This document shows positions 1 to 9,452 of a stretch of 64,000 nt of DNA, piece after piece. The notes under the pieces were generated by a model. That model saw only the letters and a program-made list of their open reading frames with translations. It was not told the DNA's origin and searched no databases. The stretch lies in assembly GCA_040384585.1 (NCBI GenBank), contig JAZKJD010000019.1, positions 1 to 64,000 on the forward strand. Reading direction: 5' to 3'. The position numbers and the translations under genes were made by a program. The number at the start of each line of letters is the position of its first letter. The first letter of the stretch is position 1. The stretch comes from JAZKJD01 sp040384585 (GTDB lineage Bacteria; Pseudomonadota; Gammaproteobacteria; Diplorickettsiales; Diplorickettsiaceae).

Positions 1-66
<66 letters not shown>

Positions 67-77
67 ATAGCGGCAGG

Positions 78-106
78 ATTATACCGCATGGGATGATTAA
101 AAACAA
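78..106 (-). promoter_or_regulatory. promoter of the initiator tRNA gene
   Basis: On the minus strand TTGTTT (101-106) and a perfect TATAAT (78-83) are separated by 17 bases. The -10 box is followed by the G/C-rich stretch CCTGCCGC before the tRNA 5' end at 66. A GC-rich discriminator is typical of stringently controlled stable-RNA promoters. Confidence 0.8.
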
Positions 107-156
107 TGGTAAAAAAGAGGAATTAAGCCTTCTTTTCGAATAGTATTCTATCCCTT

Positions 157-1551
157 TTAGACTCTTTCTATACTAATTCCACAGGCGTCCAGTCGTTCTA
201 GAAGGGATCTTCCTTCTGTTGTCTTATTTAATTTCCAGTAGACCTTGAGATAACTTTCTAATAAATAACGAAAGTCAGGAAGGGTAAGAATGCGTAAAAT
301 ATTCTCACTCTCTTTTACACCATGGCTATCCTGGGTGCACTTTTGAAATAAAACCGCCGCCAACAGTGTCGCTTTAGAGGCCTGTCGTGCTTTGTTACCG
401 TAATAAAATCCCTTAATACATTCCTCTAAGGCCCTGTCTTTGTCCCATTGATGCCAGGCTTGGTAAAATTGTAATGCAAGGGCTTGGTGATCTTGCATGA
501 TATCTGATTTTTTTCTCGCGTTTAATTGCAGCACAAATAACATAGCAGGAATACTGGCTTCGATATTTGCCCATGAGCAATTACCTCTAATTTGAGCTTC
601 TATCGGTAAGATGGCAATACGTGTTAAGCCCAACACACGATGAATAGTTTGGGTAATGAATTCGCGTGTTTGACGAGTAAAAATCAGTTGTTTGCAGAAA
701 TCCAAATTCCAAGCCGTGGGATGTTGCAACTGATAAATAACGATACAGCCTTCCCTACGACTATTTTCACCTCTATCACAACGAATAAGCCAATTTTTAT
801 ATTTGATAAAGGCAATCGCATGTCCTTCATACGCAACGGGTAATAACAATAATTCTTGGTCAAGCAGCGCATCGATACTATGACGATGCGCTTCAATATT
901 AATTGTATACCGTTGATATTTTAATAAGGCTTGAGCAATAGAAAATGCCTGAATTAACTTTTGTAGATTCTCAAAATAGGGGCGTAAATGACGTGAAGAA
1001 AAATTATTTCTATAGCGCTGCAAAGAATGCGTAATCACGGCCAGCGTAAATTCTAAAAAAAATCCTTCATAATCAATTTCAATAAAACGGCCTTCGCTAT
1101 TGACGATATCGACTTGTCCCGCTAATTCATATCGGTGTCCTAATAATTTCGCATGGATAAAATCTTGGGCAAAATTAAGCTTAGCACCGCATTGATAAAG
1201 CAATTTTTTTAATGCTAGCTGTTGTCTAAGCAAGGGGTACACTAAGATTGGCTGTCCTGCAGTTGTATACGCATTGGGATTCGCTTTATTGGCTAGCAAT
1301 AATTGACATAAAGGCATATTGTGATTGTCAACTGCCCAATGTAAAGCAGAACGACCTGTCGTATCGGGTCTATTGATATCAGCACCATATTCCAGTAATA
1401 AAGCAGCCAGATCGGTCTTGTTCGCAATCACGGCTTCTATTAATGGAGAAAAACCATATTCATCGGTTTCTTCTATATCCGCCCCCGCTTGAATATAACG
1501 TTCCACTCCTTCTAGGGTCCCAAACAAAATTTCTTGCGCAAAAGAATGCAT
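157..1551 (-). CDS. ankyrin-repeat protein with a cysteine-protease-like domain, AnkH/LegA3-like effector candidate
   Basis: 464 aa. Residues 1-125 form three to four ankyrin repeats (GADIEETDEYGFSPLIEA, GADINRPDTTGRSALHWA). The remainder is a non-repeat domain. It contains, in order, H244 (YEGHAIAF), D259 (RCDRG), Q320 and C325 (QIRGNCSW). This His-Asp-Gln-Cys order with Gln five residues before Cys is that of clan CE cysteine peptidases. From memory, the Legionella core effector AnkH/LegA3 also combines ankyrin repeats with a cysteine-protease-like domain and has a similar length, so orthology is plausible but not verified. There is no signal peptide or membrane segment, as expected for a type IV secreted protein. 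It follows the 166-aa gene upstream with a gap of 7 bases, so the two are probably co-transcribed. Ankyrin assignment is firm; protease activity and secretion are inference. Confidence 0.8.
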   Translation of the reverse strand: MHSFAQEILFGTLEGVERYIQAGADIEETDEYGFSPLIEAVIANKTDLAALLLEYGADINRPDTTGRSALHWAVDNHNMPLCQLLLANKANPNAYTTAGQPILVYPLLRQQLALKKLLYQCGAKLNFAQDFIHAKLLGHRYELAGQVDIVNSEGRFIEIDYEGFFLEFTLAVITHSLQRYRNNFSSRHLRPYFENLQKLIQAFSIAQALLKYQRYTINIEAHRHSIDALLDQELLLLPVAYEGHAIAFIKYKNWLIRCDRGENSRREGCIVIYQLQHPTAWNLDFCKQLIFTRQTREFITQTIHRVLGLTRIAILPIEAQIRGNCSWANIEASIPAMLFVLQLNARKKSDIMQDHQALALQFYQAWHQWDKDRALEECIKGFYYGNKARQASKATLLAAVLFQKCTQDSHGVKESENILRILTLPDFRYLLESYLKVYWKLNKTTEGRSLLERLDACGISIERV

Positions 1552-1558
1552 CGCTCAG

Positions 1559-2059
1559 CTACCGAGAAAGCGTAACACTTTTTCTTCTACCCAAGCCGGG
1601 ATTTTTTCGTAATTGATTTTCATTACGCAACTCAGGAAAACGTTCTCTCGCATTAGGGTTTTCTATAGGATTTGCAGTAATTTTTGGATCATCACCACTA
1701 AACTGTTGACTATGCGCTAATAAAGGATGTGCCAGAGGTAACTCACAACACGATCCCTCGCGTTGGCGCACTTTTTTTCCCAGTAAACGATTCGGATCCT
1801 CTGTAAAAGGCACAGAACCAAATTTTTTTTGCCCCTGTCGACGTTCTTTCGTAAAACAAGCCAGTAAATACGCATTAAGCTGCTCTACACTTAATGTGAT
1901 GCCGCCTGAGGAATCGCCATCGCCTCCGTCATCGGATTCAGCTTGCTGAACGATTCTTTGCTTTTTATTGGTGCTAATAGGAAAATCCGAATCGAATGAA
2001 GCCGATTTGTTATTTTCTTCATCCTCTAAAAAGAGATTAATTTTATCGTCATCAGACAT
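1559..2059 (-). CDS. hypothetical acidic/low-complexity protein upstream of the AnkH-like gene
   Basis: 166 aa and not recognised. The first 60 residues are rich in Asp, Glu and Ser (SDDDK, LFLEDEENN, SDDGGDGDSSGG) with a short basic cluster, NKKQR. The C-terminal third is basic and Pro/Asn-rich. No transmembrane segment or signal peptide is visible. It lies 7 bases upstream of the ankyrin/cysteine-protease gene on the same strand, so the pair looks like an operon. A role as partner or chaperone of that protein, or as a second effector, is only a guess from position. Confidence 0.55.
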   Translation of the reverse strand: MSDDDKINLFLEDEENNKSASFDSDFPISTNKKQRIVQQAESDDGGDGDSSGGITLSVEQLNAYLLACFTKERRQGQKKFGSVPFTEDPNRLLGKKVRQREGSCCELPLAHPLLAHSQQFSGDDPKITANPIENPNARERFPELRNENQLRKNPGLGRRKSVTLSR

Positions 2060-2579
2060 TATTTTCGTTTAAAAAAATCTGTTATTTAGACCATTTTATA
2101 CTAAAATAAGTAACTAGACTAATTGTGATAGCATGAGTGACGATCTATCATGGTTTTCTCGTGTCCCTAGACTTGTAATTCACGGCGAATACACGCTGTA
2201 CCCTACACTGGCTGTTTATGGGCCATTAATTAAATGGGGATTTTCGATTTTTCTTCCCTACCGAGAAGTGACACTAACTAAAAAGCACACTTTAAGCTAT
2301 GCTTCCAATATTTAACAAAATATCACTGGCAACCCCTAAATTTCCGCCTTCATCCAAGTGCTGAATCTCATCTTTATAGCACGCTGTTACATCTTTAATG
2401 TTTTGCTGCGAAGAGAGTGTACTTTGGACGCTACAAAAATTAAAAAGCGGCAGGGGTGACAGTGAATGCGACTTCTTTTTGTGGCGCAAGCCAGCAAAAA
2501 AAGTGCATTCGCTGGCAGGACCCGTGCCAACCTTAAGAAAAATTCCGGGATAACACAGTTTTTTGAACACTCCCTATTT
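2060..2579. other. intergenic region with a dispersed repeat and no convincing gene
   Basis: This 520-base stretch separates the acidic 166-aa gene from asd. It contains one copy of a dispersed palindromic repeat (2431-2528). Two short open frames, 2133-2315 plus and 2292-2570 minus, lack a recognisable product, and the second runs through the repeat. The part of that frame beyond the repeat (TLSSQQNIKDV, DEIQHLDEGGN) reads like protein and might be a remnant of a lost gene, but this cannot be shown here. Confidence 0.5.
2431..2528 (-). repeat. dispersed palindromic repeat, family A, copy 1
   Basis: The core at about 2431-2508 matches 33541-33616 almost base for base: CTACAAAA, then TAAAAAGCGGCAGGG, then GTGAATGCGACTTC, then a TTTTTGTGGC/GCCAGCAAAAA hairpin. 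The same hairpin occurs inverted inside 17851-17966. The copy lies directly 3' of asd. Confidence 0.8.
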
Positions 2580-3611
2580 CTAATCCAGATAATCTTTAAT
2601 TAAGTGTTCAGCAATCTGCACAGTATTTAGCGCCGCGCCTTTGCGTGTATTATCAGATACAATCCAAAGATTTAACCCTAAGGGATGCGAAATATCTTCA
2701 CGAATTCTACCTACCATCACATCATTTTCTAGGAATTTTTTCATAACAGGCATGGGATAGCCGTTTTTAAGGCGTCTATCGATAACAGTGACGCCAGGCG
2801 CTTTTTTTAATAACTGTTTCGCCTGAGAAACTGTTATTTTTTGTTTCGTCTCCATATGAACGGATTCAGAGTGACTATAAAATACTGGCACACGCACAGC
2901 AGTGGGATTAACCTGAATCGATTTATCTGCCAATATCTTTTGCGTCTCCCAAACCATTTTCATCTCTTCACGGGTGTAACCATTTTCCTGAAAATCGTCG
3001 ATATGTGGAATCACATTAAAGGCAATTTGACTGGAAAATGCCTTGGGTTTTTTAATAGACAAGCCATTCAGCAATCTACCGGATTGATCAATCAATTCTT
3101 GTAAGGCCTTTCTTCCTACGCCCGATACCGATTGAAAAGTAACGACATTGATTCGGCTTATTCCTACCACATCATAAATAGGTTTTAATGCCACCAACAG
3201 TTGAATCGTCGAGCAATTCGGATTCGCAATAATATGACGTTTATTATAATTTTCTAAGGCCTGAGGATTGACTTCGGGAATTACTAGAGGTACGTCATCG
3301 TCATAACGAAATTGCGAGGTATTATCGATAACGATACAGGCGTTTTTCGTTGCCAAGGGTACGTATTGTGCTGAAACTGAAGCTCCTGCTGTAAAAAAAG
3401 CAATATCTGCTTTTTTAAAATCAAAATCCGCTACCTTTTCAACGAATAAGGTTTTTTTATTAAAGGATATTGTCTCGCCTTCTGAACGCTCACTTGCTAG
3501 CAGATATAATTGCTTAATTGGAAAATGGCGCTGTTCTAAAATCGTTAGCATCGCTCTACCTACCAAACCGGTAGCGCCCACCACGGCAATATTAATTTTT
3601 TTTGACATCAT
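2580..3611 (-). CDS. asd: aspartate-semialdehyde dehydrogenase
   Basis: 343 aa, full length. It reduces aspartyl-4-phosphate to aspartate semialdehyde with NADPH, the branch point to lysine/diaminopimelate, threonine and methionine, and so is needed for peptidoglycan. The N-terminal nucleotide-binding loop GATGLVG is at residues 11-17. The catalytic cysteine is C133 in NPNCST, and the RVPVFYSHSE segment supplies R240 and H247. The frame starts with two consecutive ATG codons; the second (3608) gives the usual MSKK start. The start lies 20 bases inside the end of prmB, so translation is probably coupled. Confidence 0.95.
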   Translation of the reverse strand: MMSKKINIAVVGATGLVGRAMLTILEQRHFPIKQLYLLASERSEGETISFNKKTLFVEKVADFDFKKADIAFFTAGASVSAQYVPLATKNACIVIDNTSQFRYDDDVPLVIPEVNPQALENYNKRHIIANPNCSTIQLLVALKPIYDVVGISRINVVTFQSVSGVGRKALQELIDQSGRLLNGLSIKKPKAFSSQIAFNVIPHIDDFQENGYTREEMKMVWETQKILADKSIQVNPTAVRVPVFYSHSESVHMETKQKITVSQAKQLLKKAPGVTVIDRRLKNGYPMPVMKKFLENDVMVGRIREDISHPLGLNLWIVSDNTRKGAALNTVQIAEHLIKDYLD

Positions 3612-4533
3612 GAACTAACTGCTCTCGAGTTAATAAAAAAACTTCTGATTCACCGCGTTCAAATTCCAACCAAACGAATGGAATATGGGGAAAACGCTGG
3701 AGTAAAGCCGATTTGCTGTTGCCAACTTCAACAATTAATAAGCCATTTTTTTTCAAGTGTTGTTTCGCTTGCGCTAAAAGCTGGACAACCACATCCAAAC
3801 CATCCTTACCGGCTGTTAACGCAATTGCTGGCTCATGACGATATTCGGCAGGTAGTGCTAAAAAATCTTTAGCATCGACATAAGGTGGATTACTAAGAAT
3901 AACATCATAACGCCGTCCTCTCAGGTTTTCGAAACTATTCGATTGAATTAAGGTTATTTGATCGTTCACTTTGTGCTGCGCTAGATTAATCGAAGCAACA
4001 GCCAAGGCTTCTTCCGAACAATCGACGGCATCTATTTTGGCTTCTGGGAATGCGTAAGCACAAGCAACAGCGATACAGCCACTACCGGTACCTAAATCTA
4101 AAATAGCAGTGACCCTTTCAGGAGCTATCCAAGGACTAAACCGATGCTCAATCAGTTCAGCCATCGGTGAACGCGGTATTAATACGCGCGAATCCACATA
4201 AAACGATAATCCAGCAAACCATGCTTGCTTGACTACATAAGCAGTGGGTAGGCGTTCATTAACACGTTGTTTAATTTTTTGAAGAATCTGCGTACGTTCT
4301 CTTTGTGTTAAATGCGCCTCTAGCCACTGTGGATTTAATGTGGACCCTAGTGTTAAGGTCCCTAATACTAAATAGACGATTTCATCCCAAGCATTATCGG
4401 TACCATGACCATAAAACAGTTCTGCTCGTTGAAACTGCGTAAATCCCCAACGCAATACATCTCTCAGTGTATGAAGCTCAGTTAAGGCTTCTGACACATC
4501 CCCTTCTGATATCAAATAAGGCGGTTTATTCAC
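3592..4533 (-). CDS. prmB: ribosomal protein L3 glutamine N5-methyltransferase
   Basis: 313 aa. It methylates a glutamine of ribosomal protein L3 using S-adenosylmethionine. The SAM-binding motif DLGTGSG is at residues 146-152 and the catalytic NPPY tetrapeptide at 215-218. The N-terminal YGHGTDNAWDE segment is characteristic of PrmB rather than PrmC, which modifies release factors. The predicted substrate, L3 (rplC), is in this window and keeps the GSIGQRQ loop around the modified residue. The start is GTG at 4531-4533, overlapping the stop codon of the giant reading frame upstream by four bases (GTGA); its 3' end overlaps asd by 20 bases. The three frames may therefore be translationally coupled. 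Confidence 0.95.
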   Translation of the reverse strand: MNKPPYLISEGDVSEALTELHTLRDVLRWGFTQFQRAELFYGHGTDNAWDEIVYLVLGTLTLGSTLNPQWLEAHLTQRERTQILQKIKQRVNERLPTAYVVKQAWFAGLSFYVDSRVLIPRSPMAELIEHRFSPWIAPERVTAILDLGTGSGCIAVACAYAFPEAKIDAVDCSEEALAVASINLAQHKVNDQITLIQSNSFENLRGRRYDVILSNPPYVDAKDFLALPAEYRHEPAIALTAGKDGLDVVVQLLAQAKQHLKKNGLLIVEVGNSKSALLQRFPHIPFVWLEFERGESEVFLLTREQLVHDVKKN

Positions 4534-7500
4534 GTTATCTTCAAATGCTTTATCGGCTCACGCTGTACGCTCGCTGTAGTGTTACGACTACCACCATTAA
4601 AAAAGTTTATGGCAGTTCCTTGCGTTACGCTTTGTTTTATCCCTGTTCGCGTTGCGATATCCAGGTGAATTATGCGAGCATCGCTTTGACTGAATTTTGT
4701 GTTTCGAGAAGACGACGTAGTCGTAGCATCAACTCCTGGAGATTTCCCAGTGGTTATTATTGATCTAATAAATAGATCGTTAATCTTCTTTATCCCTTCT
4801 CCTACCGTATGATAGAACTGAGCCCCCTGCTGCACAGTAAGGCCTTTTAATCCTTTAATGGACTCCTTTAAAATAGGAAGAATGCTTGCTAAATTTCCTA
4901 TCTCAATAGTGTCCGCAAGTTTTCCTATTAGATCATCTTTTTTTCTTCCATCATGAAAATCTATTTTATTTTTTATATTTGAATACGCTATCCCAACCTC
5001 TGTCGCACAAACTTTAATTTTTTCTTTAACTTTCTCAACTAAATATCCCGCAGCAATCACGGCCTCAGCCCTGGATAGTGGGGTATCTTTTATTTTTTCT
5101 GATGTTGTAGGTGGTTTTTGTCTAAAAATAAACCCTTGCACCCATAAAGCCAATGTCAAATGACTCTGTAGACTAAAATTTTCCCAATATGCACCAACAA
5201 CATTTGCAAATGTAAGCCCAGAGTTCACTTCGTTTGCCGTTACTGGTATCTCATGGGCTGTTTTTTTATCGTCATGCCCAGAACTTTTTGTCCCTATAAA
5301 CGGTAATTCATCTCTTTTAATCTCCTCCTCGACATATTTTGTTTCTTCATCGGTTTCAACCGTTACATAATCATCATCACTATCCTCCCGCATATCATCT
5401 ACGGTTGCTTCTTCATAAGCGGCCTCTTGGATAGTGGCCTCCTCGGCGTTTGCAACAACAGAAGGAGCATTAATCACCACCATCAGTGGGATAGTTTCCA
5501 CGCCTGCCCTGACTGCTGCCGGGTTTCCTTGTAAAAACCGGCGCGTAAACAGAAAGCTACTCGCCGTTACCACTGTGCCTAATATCCCCCAGGCATAGGC
5601 GGGAATTTTTGATAGTACACTTTCTCCTTGGGATGATGGGGTTTGTTCTTTCGTCGTTTTAATCACAGGCTCGTCATGGCCTATAGGGTTTGATTGATGG
5701 TGGGCAACCGCTGCTTCTTGGGGATGATTCGACACTGTTGGCGCCGCACTTATTTCTGCTGTCTCATTGGCTTGTATTCGTTCTACCTGTAAGGTTTGTG
5801 AATCAATCTGATAGTCATCCGTTTGATTTTTAAACACGATAGGTTGATAGGTTAAACCGTTAAAATAAGGCGATAATTGAACGCTAATAACTACCTCATT
5901 CTGTGGATAAATAACCAGATAACCATTATTCGATAGCACAAGTTTAATCTCTAAGGTTAACGGGCTTGCTTGGGTTATTCGATCGATAGCCATCTCGGTG
6001 ATGTTCACAGCGCTCAGGTCTAACTGATCCTGTGACCCATAGTTTATTATCTTAAGATGAAGTTGAGACCGCTCAGCACTCTCTAGTAAGGCCGACAACA
6101 CATAATGCTCAGGGTCTAAAGGCAGTATCTGATAACGCTGTTGGCTTTTCCCTCCTTGCGCTACGATATTGACCTCTTCGGGAAAATCTTCATCATGAGA
6201 TGCTCGAGAATAACGAATATCCTTATTTTTCTTCTCACTAAAATCGATACCAATGGTATCCGAATACAATCCCCCGCCAATCATTTTAGCTCTTAATACC
6301 CCGCCCGCAGAAAATTGTTTCACTTCTACACGAGACAAAGGAATATTTAAATCATAATTTTTTTTAATCTCGTCGGAAGCAAAGGAAAAAACCATTTTAA
6401 GCTTTTCAGCGTAAAGAGGAGAATGTAAAGAAGGGAAAATCACTTGCACCGCCCCTTCTAAGTCGCTTTGGCTCGCTTTTTTAAGCAAAGCGTCAACCGT
6501 CGCGTTAATATTGATCAGCCGCTGAATATAGGCATCTTGTAGAACATGCAAAAAAGATTTCTCATAAATAGATAATTCCGCGTCATAATGTATAAGTTTA
6601 AACGATAATAATAAACGTAGCGCGCGGAAACTGTTTATGTTAATTGTAGGAACATTATCTTCCTGTATTATTCTATCGGATGTATATCCAAGAAAATAAT
6701 CCCCTGTATTGTCATCATGCGATATCCAAGCTCGATTAAGATTATCAATGCGTAACATTACTAGATCAATATTTTCCTTCTTGATTCCTTTGTCTAATTG
6801 CTCATAGTTGATGCGTATCATCGTGTCATCACCTACTATATTGAGACTGGAATATTTTTCCTTGAATACATATACCGTTTGTTTCTGGTTCCTAACATAA
6901 CGATTCCTTTCTGAAAGGATTCTTAATTCAACATCGTCAGCTTGAAAACCTCCAAGAGGAACGCAACTGCTTATCGTATTACCCTCAGGGCTGCTTCCTA
7001 CATCTACATATCGCGTTTTAGCGCCTGTTCGAATAAACTGTTTAGTCGCTGAACGAGAGATAAAATGGTCAAAATTACCCTCTAATCTCAAGCGCTTTTT
7101 CTCTGAAGGCAGATATTCTTCTATCTCTGGATTTGGCTGATACATAACGCTTCCTTCTTCAACAATTCCCATTGGGATCTGAGGTCCACAATCCGGAGAT
7201 AAGGTAACAGAAAGCACATCGCTCGCATTATAGTTTAGGTATAGTGTATTGTTCTCACCTTTAGCGATGAGACGACCATAAGTAGGACTGTTCACGATAA
7301 AGAGTGTGCCCACCTCCGCACCCGTTACACGGTTATGTCCTGCCTTCAAGGCAATTATCGCTAACGCGTCTCTAACAGCGACAAAACCTGGCGGTGAATT
7401 CAAATACAAGATATGTTTTCTAGCATCCTGAAACTGGACTCGAAATCCATTAATAAAAACAAGGGGTTTGATTAATTTACTCGATTCAGAAAAACTAGAA

Positions 7501-9452
7501 TAGCGCCTGATACATTGCTGATAGATTTGGTTAGAAAAACAAATAGGTCCCTGCATAGTGCCAAATTGATTATGCACTTCTCCCCAACGATATTTTTTAT
7601 CCATCTGTGGCGCATCACAGGCTGCATTTACTTTCCAGGACGAGGGCCCTTCTCCCCAACCGGAGTATTCCAAGCCCTGAAGATATTCCTTAAAGGTAAT
7701 AATAGGAAAGTATTTACGTGTATAATCAGGAGAAAGCCGCTTTATTTCGTTTTTAGTATCTCGTATTTTCTTCGTTATATAGGCTTGCATCTCTTCCTGT
7801 GTTGTAAGATTATAAAACTCGAGTCTATCCGATCTGCGAATAAAAGCAGTGTCTAAATAAAATCCTTCATCATTATATTCATGCGGCAACTCGCGAAATA
7901 GATCTTCCTCCGATAAATTAACGACATAGTGGTGTCTCCCAAGAGTGTTAGTTGTATCGGTAGGGCTTTCTAGCAGGGCACAGTCTTCAAAGTCTTCAGC
8001 GCCTGTAGACAACCCAAAGGAATTGGGCAAAAATATTGGGCCACCAATAATTTTGTCATACTTGACATGATGATTAGGTAGATAATAGACAAGGCCATCT
8101 AAGTGACTACCCGAAGCAATTAAACGCTGGTATGCCATTTCCTTAACCGGCTGTAAATAATTTTTTATCAAAATATCATTCTGGTAGCTAGCTGCTTGAT
8201 CATCATCAAAACTGGCAGAAAGCACTTCCCAAGAATTTAAAGGGAGCTCTCGTCCCAGCGCCTTACCCCTCTCAAGGTATTGGTACAGCAACATTCCAAC
8301 ATCCACAAACATAAAAAGCTTGTTCCCAGGGATTAGCACTCTTTTCGCCAGTGCGCCTAATACTATTCTGCCAAATCGCATAGCTATTTTTGTTGATAAT
8401 CGGTGAGCGACTCCTTGGCTTAAGTGAATGGCCAGTCTATTGGCCGCTATTTGTAAGGGTTTTGTGAGGGTCATACCCAGTAATTTTGTACTAATACTCG
8501 ATAACACAAGATAATTTTCTGGACTATCTTTACCATCCGCAATAGCTTCAAGCGTATTTGCAAAACTCGTCGTCATGGTAAAAAACAGGATGCTCCTCAC
8601 CAGAGGGTTATCTAGACAGGCTTTCATGAAAACACGTACAGGCTTCGGGATCCTCTTAAGGAATTTCCATCTTGAATTATGAGAGGAGATCCCCATACCC
8701 TCTCTCACATCATTCATGGTATCGATGATAGCATTGACCATAAGCACTTGTTCTACCCATGTACGCTTATTTAAATCATCAACCTCCTTCATCCCCTCAA
8801 CAAGGTCCAGGATCGCTAGGGAGCTATATATACTCGATCCCTTCACTATGTTGACCTTTCCCCGTTCCAATACTTGAGAATCTACTGGCGTACCGGCGTT
8901 GCTCATCCCTTTCTCTAAATTGTTGATAGACTCCAAAACGGCTTGCTTAATGTTATCCGATAAACTTTCCATCAATTGCTTATAAGTGCTTTCCCGTATC
9001 CCCAGCTCCAGTAGCCTTTGCGCTGCAAGTTCCTTTATCCTAGCCACTGCTTCATCTGAAATTTCATACTGATAACTACTCATTGTATCAATAGACTCTT
9101 TCAGTACAGATAGCTCCACTGCCTTTATGAGCTTGTCTCGTAGCCCATCTAAATGGTGATGAATGCTATTTTTTTCTTGTTCAGTCAGACCTGCTGCAGC
9201 AATAACCGCATCAAGCGAGATCTGATAACCCTCCGCTAGTAGTATGTAATAGCGAGATCGAGAATGCTCGTCGTCTACTTCAGGAGTAATGGTATATTTT
9301 TTATCGCTTGCTGCTTTGAGCGTTATCGTTAAGGTCTCCATGTCCTGCAAATAATTGTTTATCTCTTTATATATGGTCAATATCACCGAGAATCTGCCTG
9401 TTGACTTCCCCCTCACTTCCTTGTGTTTCAACGTAAATTTCATCCTTTCCAT
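4530..9452 (-). CDS. 3' part of a giant split protein: large membrane-associated toxin/effector-like polypeptide
   Basis: 1640 codons, not recognised as a known family. From residue 29 (KEINNYLQ) it continues the sequence of the frame 9367-13707 in another register. It then matches an internal module of that protein (LTITLKAASDKKYTITPEVDD versus LEIRFKAADNKEYTLIPKVDG), so it is best read as the second half of one ~3,060-aa protein. Residues about 285-395 are a long run of hydrophobic helices (ILFFTMTTSFANTL, GNKLFMFVDVGMLL) and could insert into membranes. About 1283-1303 is another hydrophobic segment (YAWGILGTVVTASSFLF) followed by a strongly acidic linker near 1337-1374. If translated separately, a start at 9443 has GGAAGG nine bases upstream. 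The layout recalls large pore-forming or latrotoxin-like bacterial toxins, but that is a hypothesis. Confidence 0.7.
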   Translation of the reverse strand: MERMKFTLKHKEVRGKSTGRFSVILTIYKEINNYLQDMETLTITLKAASDKKYTITPEVDDEHSRSRYYILLAEGYQISLDAVIAAAGLTEQEKNSIHHHLDGLRDKLIKAVELSVLKESIDTMSSYQYEISDEAVARIKELAAQRLLELGIRESTYKQLMESLSDNIKQAVLESINNLEKGMSNAGTPVDSQVLERGKVNIVKGSSIYSSLAILDLVEGMKEVDDLNKRTWVEQVLMVNAIIDTMNDVREGMGISSHNSRWKFLKRIPKPVRVFMKACLDNPLVRSILFFTMTTSFANTLEAIADGKDSPENYLVLSSISTKLLGMTLTKPLQIAANRLAIHLSQGVAHRLSTKIAMRFGRIVLGALAKRVLIPGNKLFMFVDVGMLLYQYLERGKALGRELPLNSWEVLSASFDDDQAASYQNDILIKNYLQPVKEMAYQRLIASGSHLDGLVYYLPNHHVKYDKIIGGPIFLPNSFGLSTGAEDFEDCALLESPTDTTNTLGRHHYVVNLSEEDLFRELPHEYNDEGFYLDTAFIRRSDRLEFYNLTTQEEMQAYITKKIRDTKNEIKRLSPDYTRKYFPIITFKEYLQGLEYSGWGEGPSSWKVNAACDAPQMDKKYRWGEVHNQFGTMQGPICFSNQIYQQCIRRYSSFSESSKLIKPLVFINGFRVQFQDARKHILYLNSPPGFVAVRDALAIIALKAGHNRVTGAEVGTLFIVNSPTYGRLIAKGENNTLYLNYNASDVLSVTLSPDCGPQIPMGIVEEGSVMYQPNPEIEEYLPSEKKRLRLEGNFDHFISRSATKQFIRTGAKTRYVDVGSSPEGNTISSCVPLGGFQADDVELRILSERNRYVRNQKQTVYVFKEKYSSLNIVGDDTMIRINYEQLDKGIKKENIDLVMLRIDNLNRAWISHDDNTGDYFLGYTSDRIIQEDNVPTININSFRALRLLLSFKLIHYDAELSIYEKSFLHVLQDAYIQRLININATVDALLKKASQSDLEGAVQVIFPSLHSPLYAEKLKMVFSFASDEIKKNYDLNIPLSRVEVKQFSAGGVLRAKMIGGGLYSDTIGIDFSEKKNKDIRYSRASHDEDFPEEVNIVAQGGKSQQRYQILPLDPEHYVLSALLESAERSQLHLKIINYGSQDQLDLSAVNITEMAIDRITQASPLTLEIKLVLSNNGYLVIYPQNEVVISVQLSPYFNGLTYQPIVFKNQTDDYQIDSQTLQVERIQANETAEISAAPTVSNHPQEAAVAHHQSNPIGHDEPVIKTTKEQTPSSQGESVLSKIPAYAWGILGTVVTASSFLFTRRFLQGNPAAVRAGVETIPLMVVINAPSVVANAEEATIQEAAYEEATVDDMREDSDDDYVTVETDEETKYVEEEIKRDELPFIGTKSSGHDDKKTAHEIPVTANEVNSGLTFANVVGAYWENFSLQSHLTLALWVQGFIFRQKPPTTSEKIKDTPLSRAEAVIAAGYLVEKVKEKIKVCATEVGIAYSNIKNKIDFHDGRKKDDLIGKLADTIEIGNLASILPILKESIKGLKGLTVQQGAQFYHTVGEGIKKINDLFIRSIITTGKSPGVDATTTSSSRNTKFSQSDARIIHLDIATRTGIKQSVTQGTAINFFNGGSRNTTASVQREPIKHLKIT

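Noticed and set aside
2133..2315. 60-codon plus-strand frame
   Set aside because: No ribosome-binding site, no recognisable features, overlaps another open frame.
2292..2570. 92-codon minus-strand frame downstream of asd
   Set aside because: Its first half is the family A repeat read as protein; no Shine-Dalgarno sequence or recognisable product. The second half might be a relic but cannot be shown.
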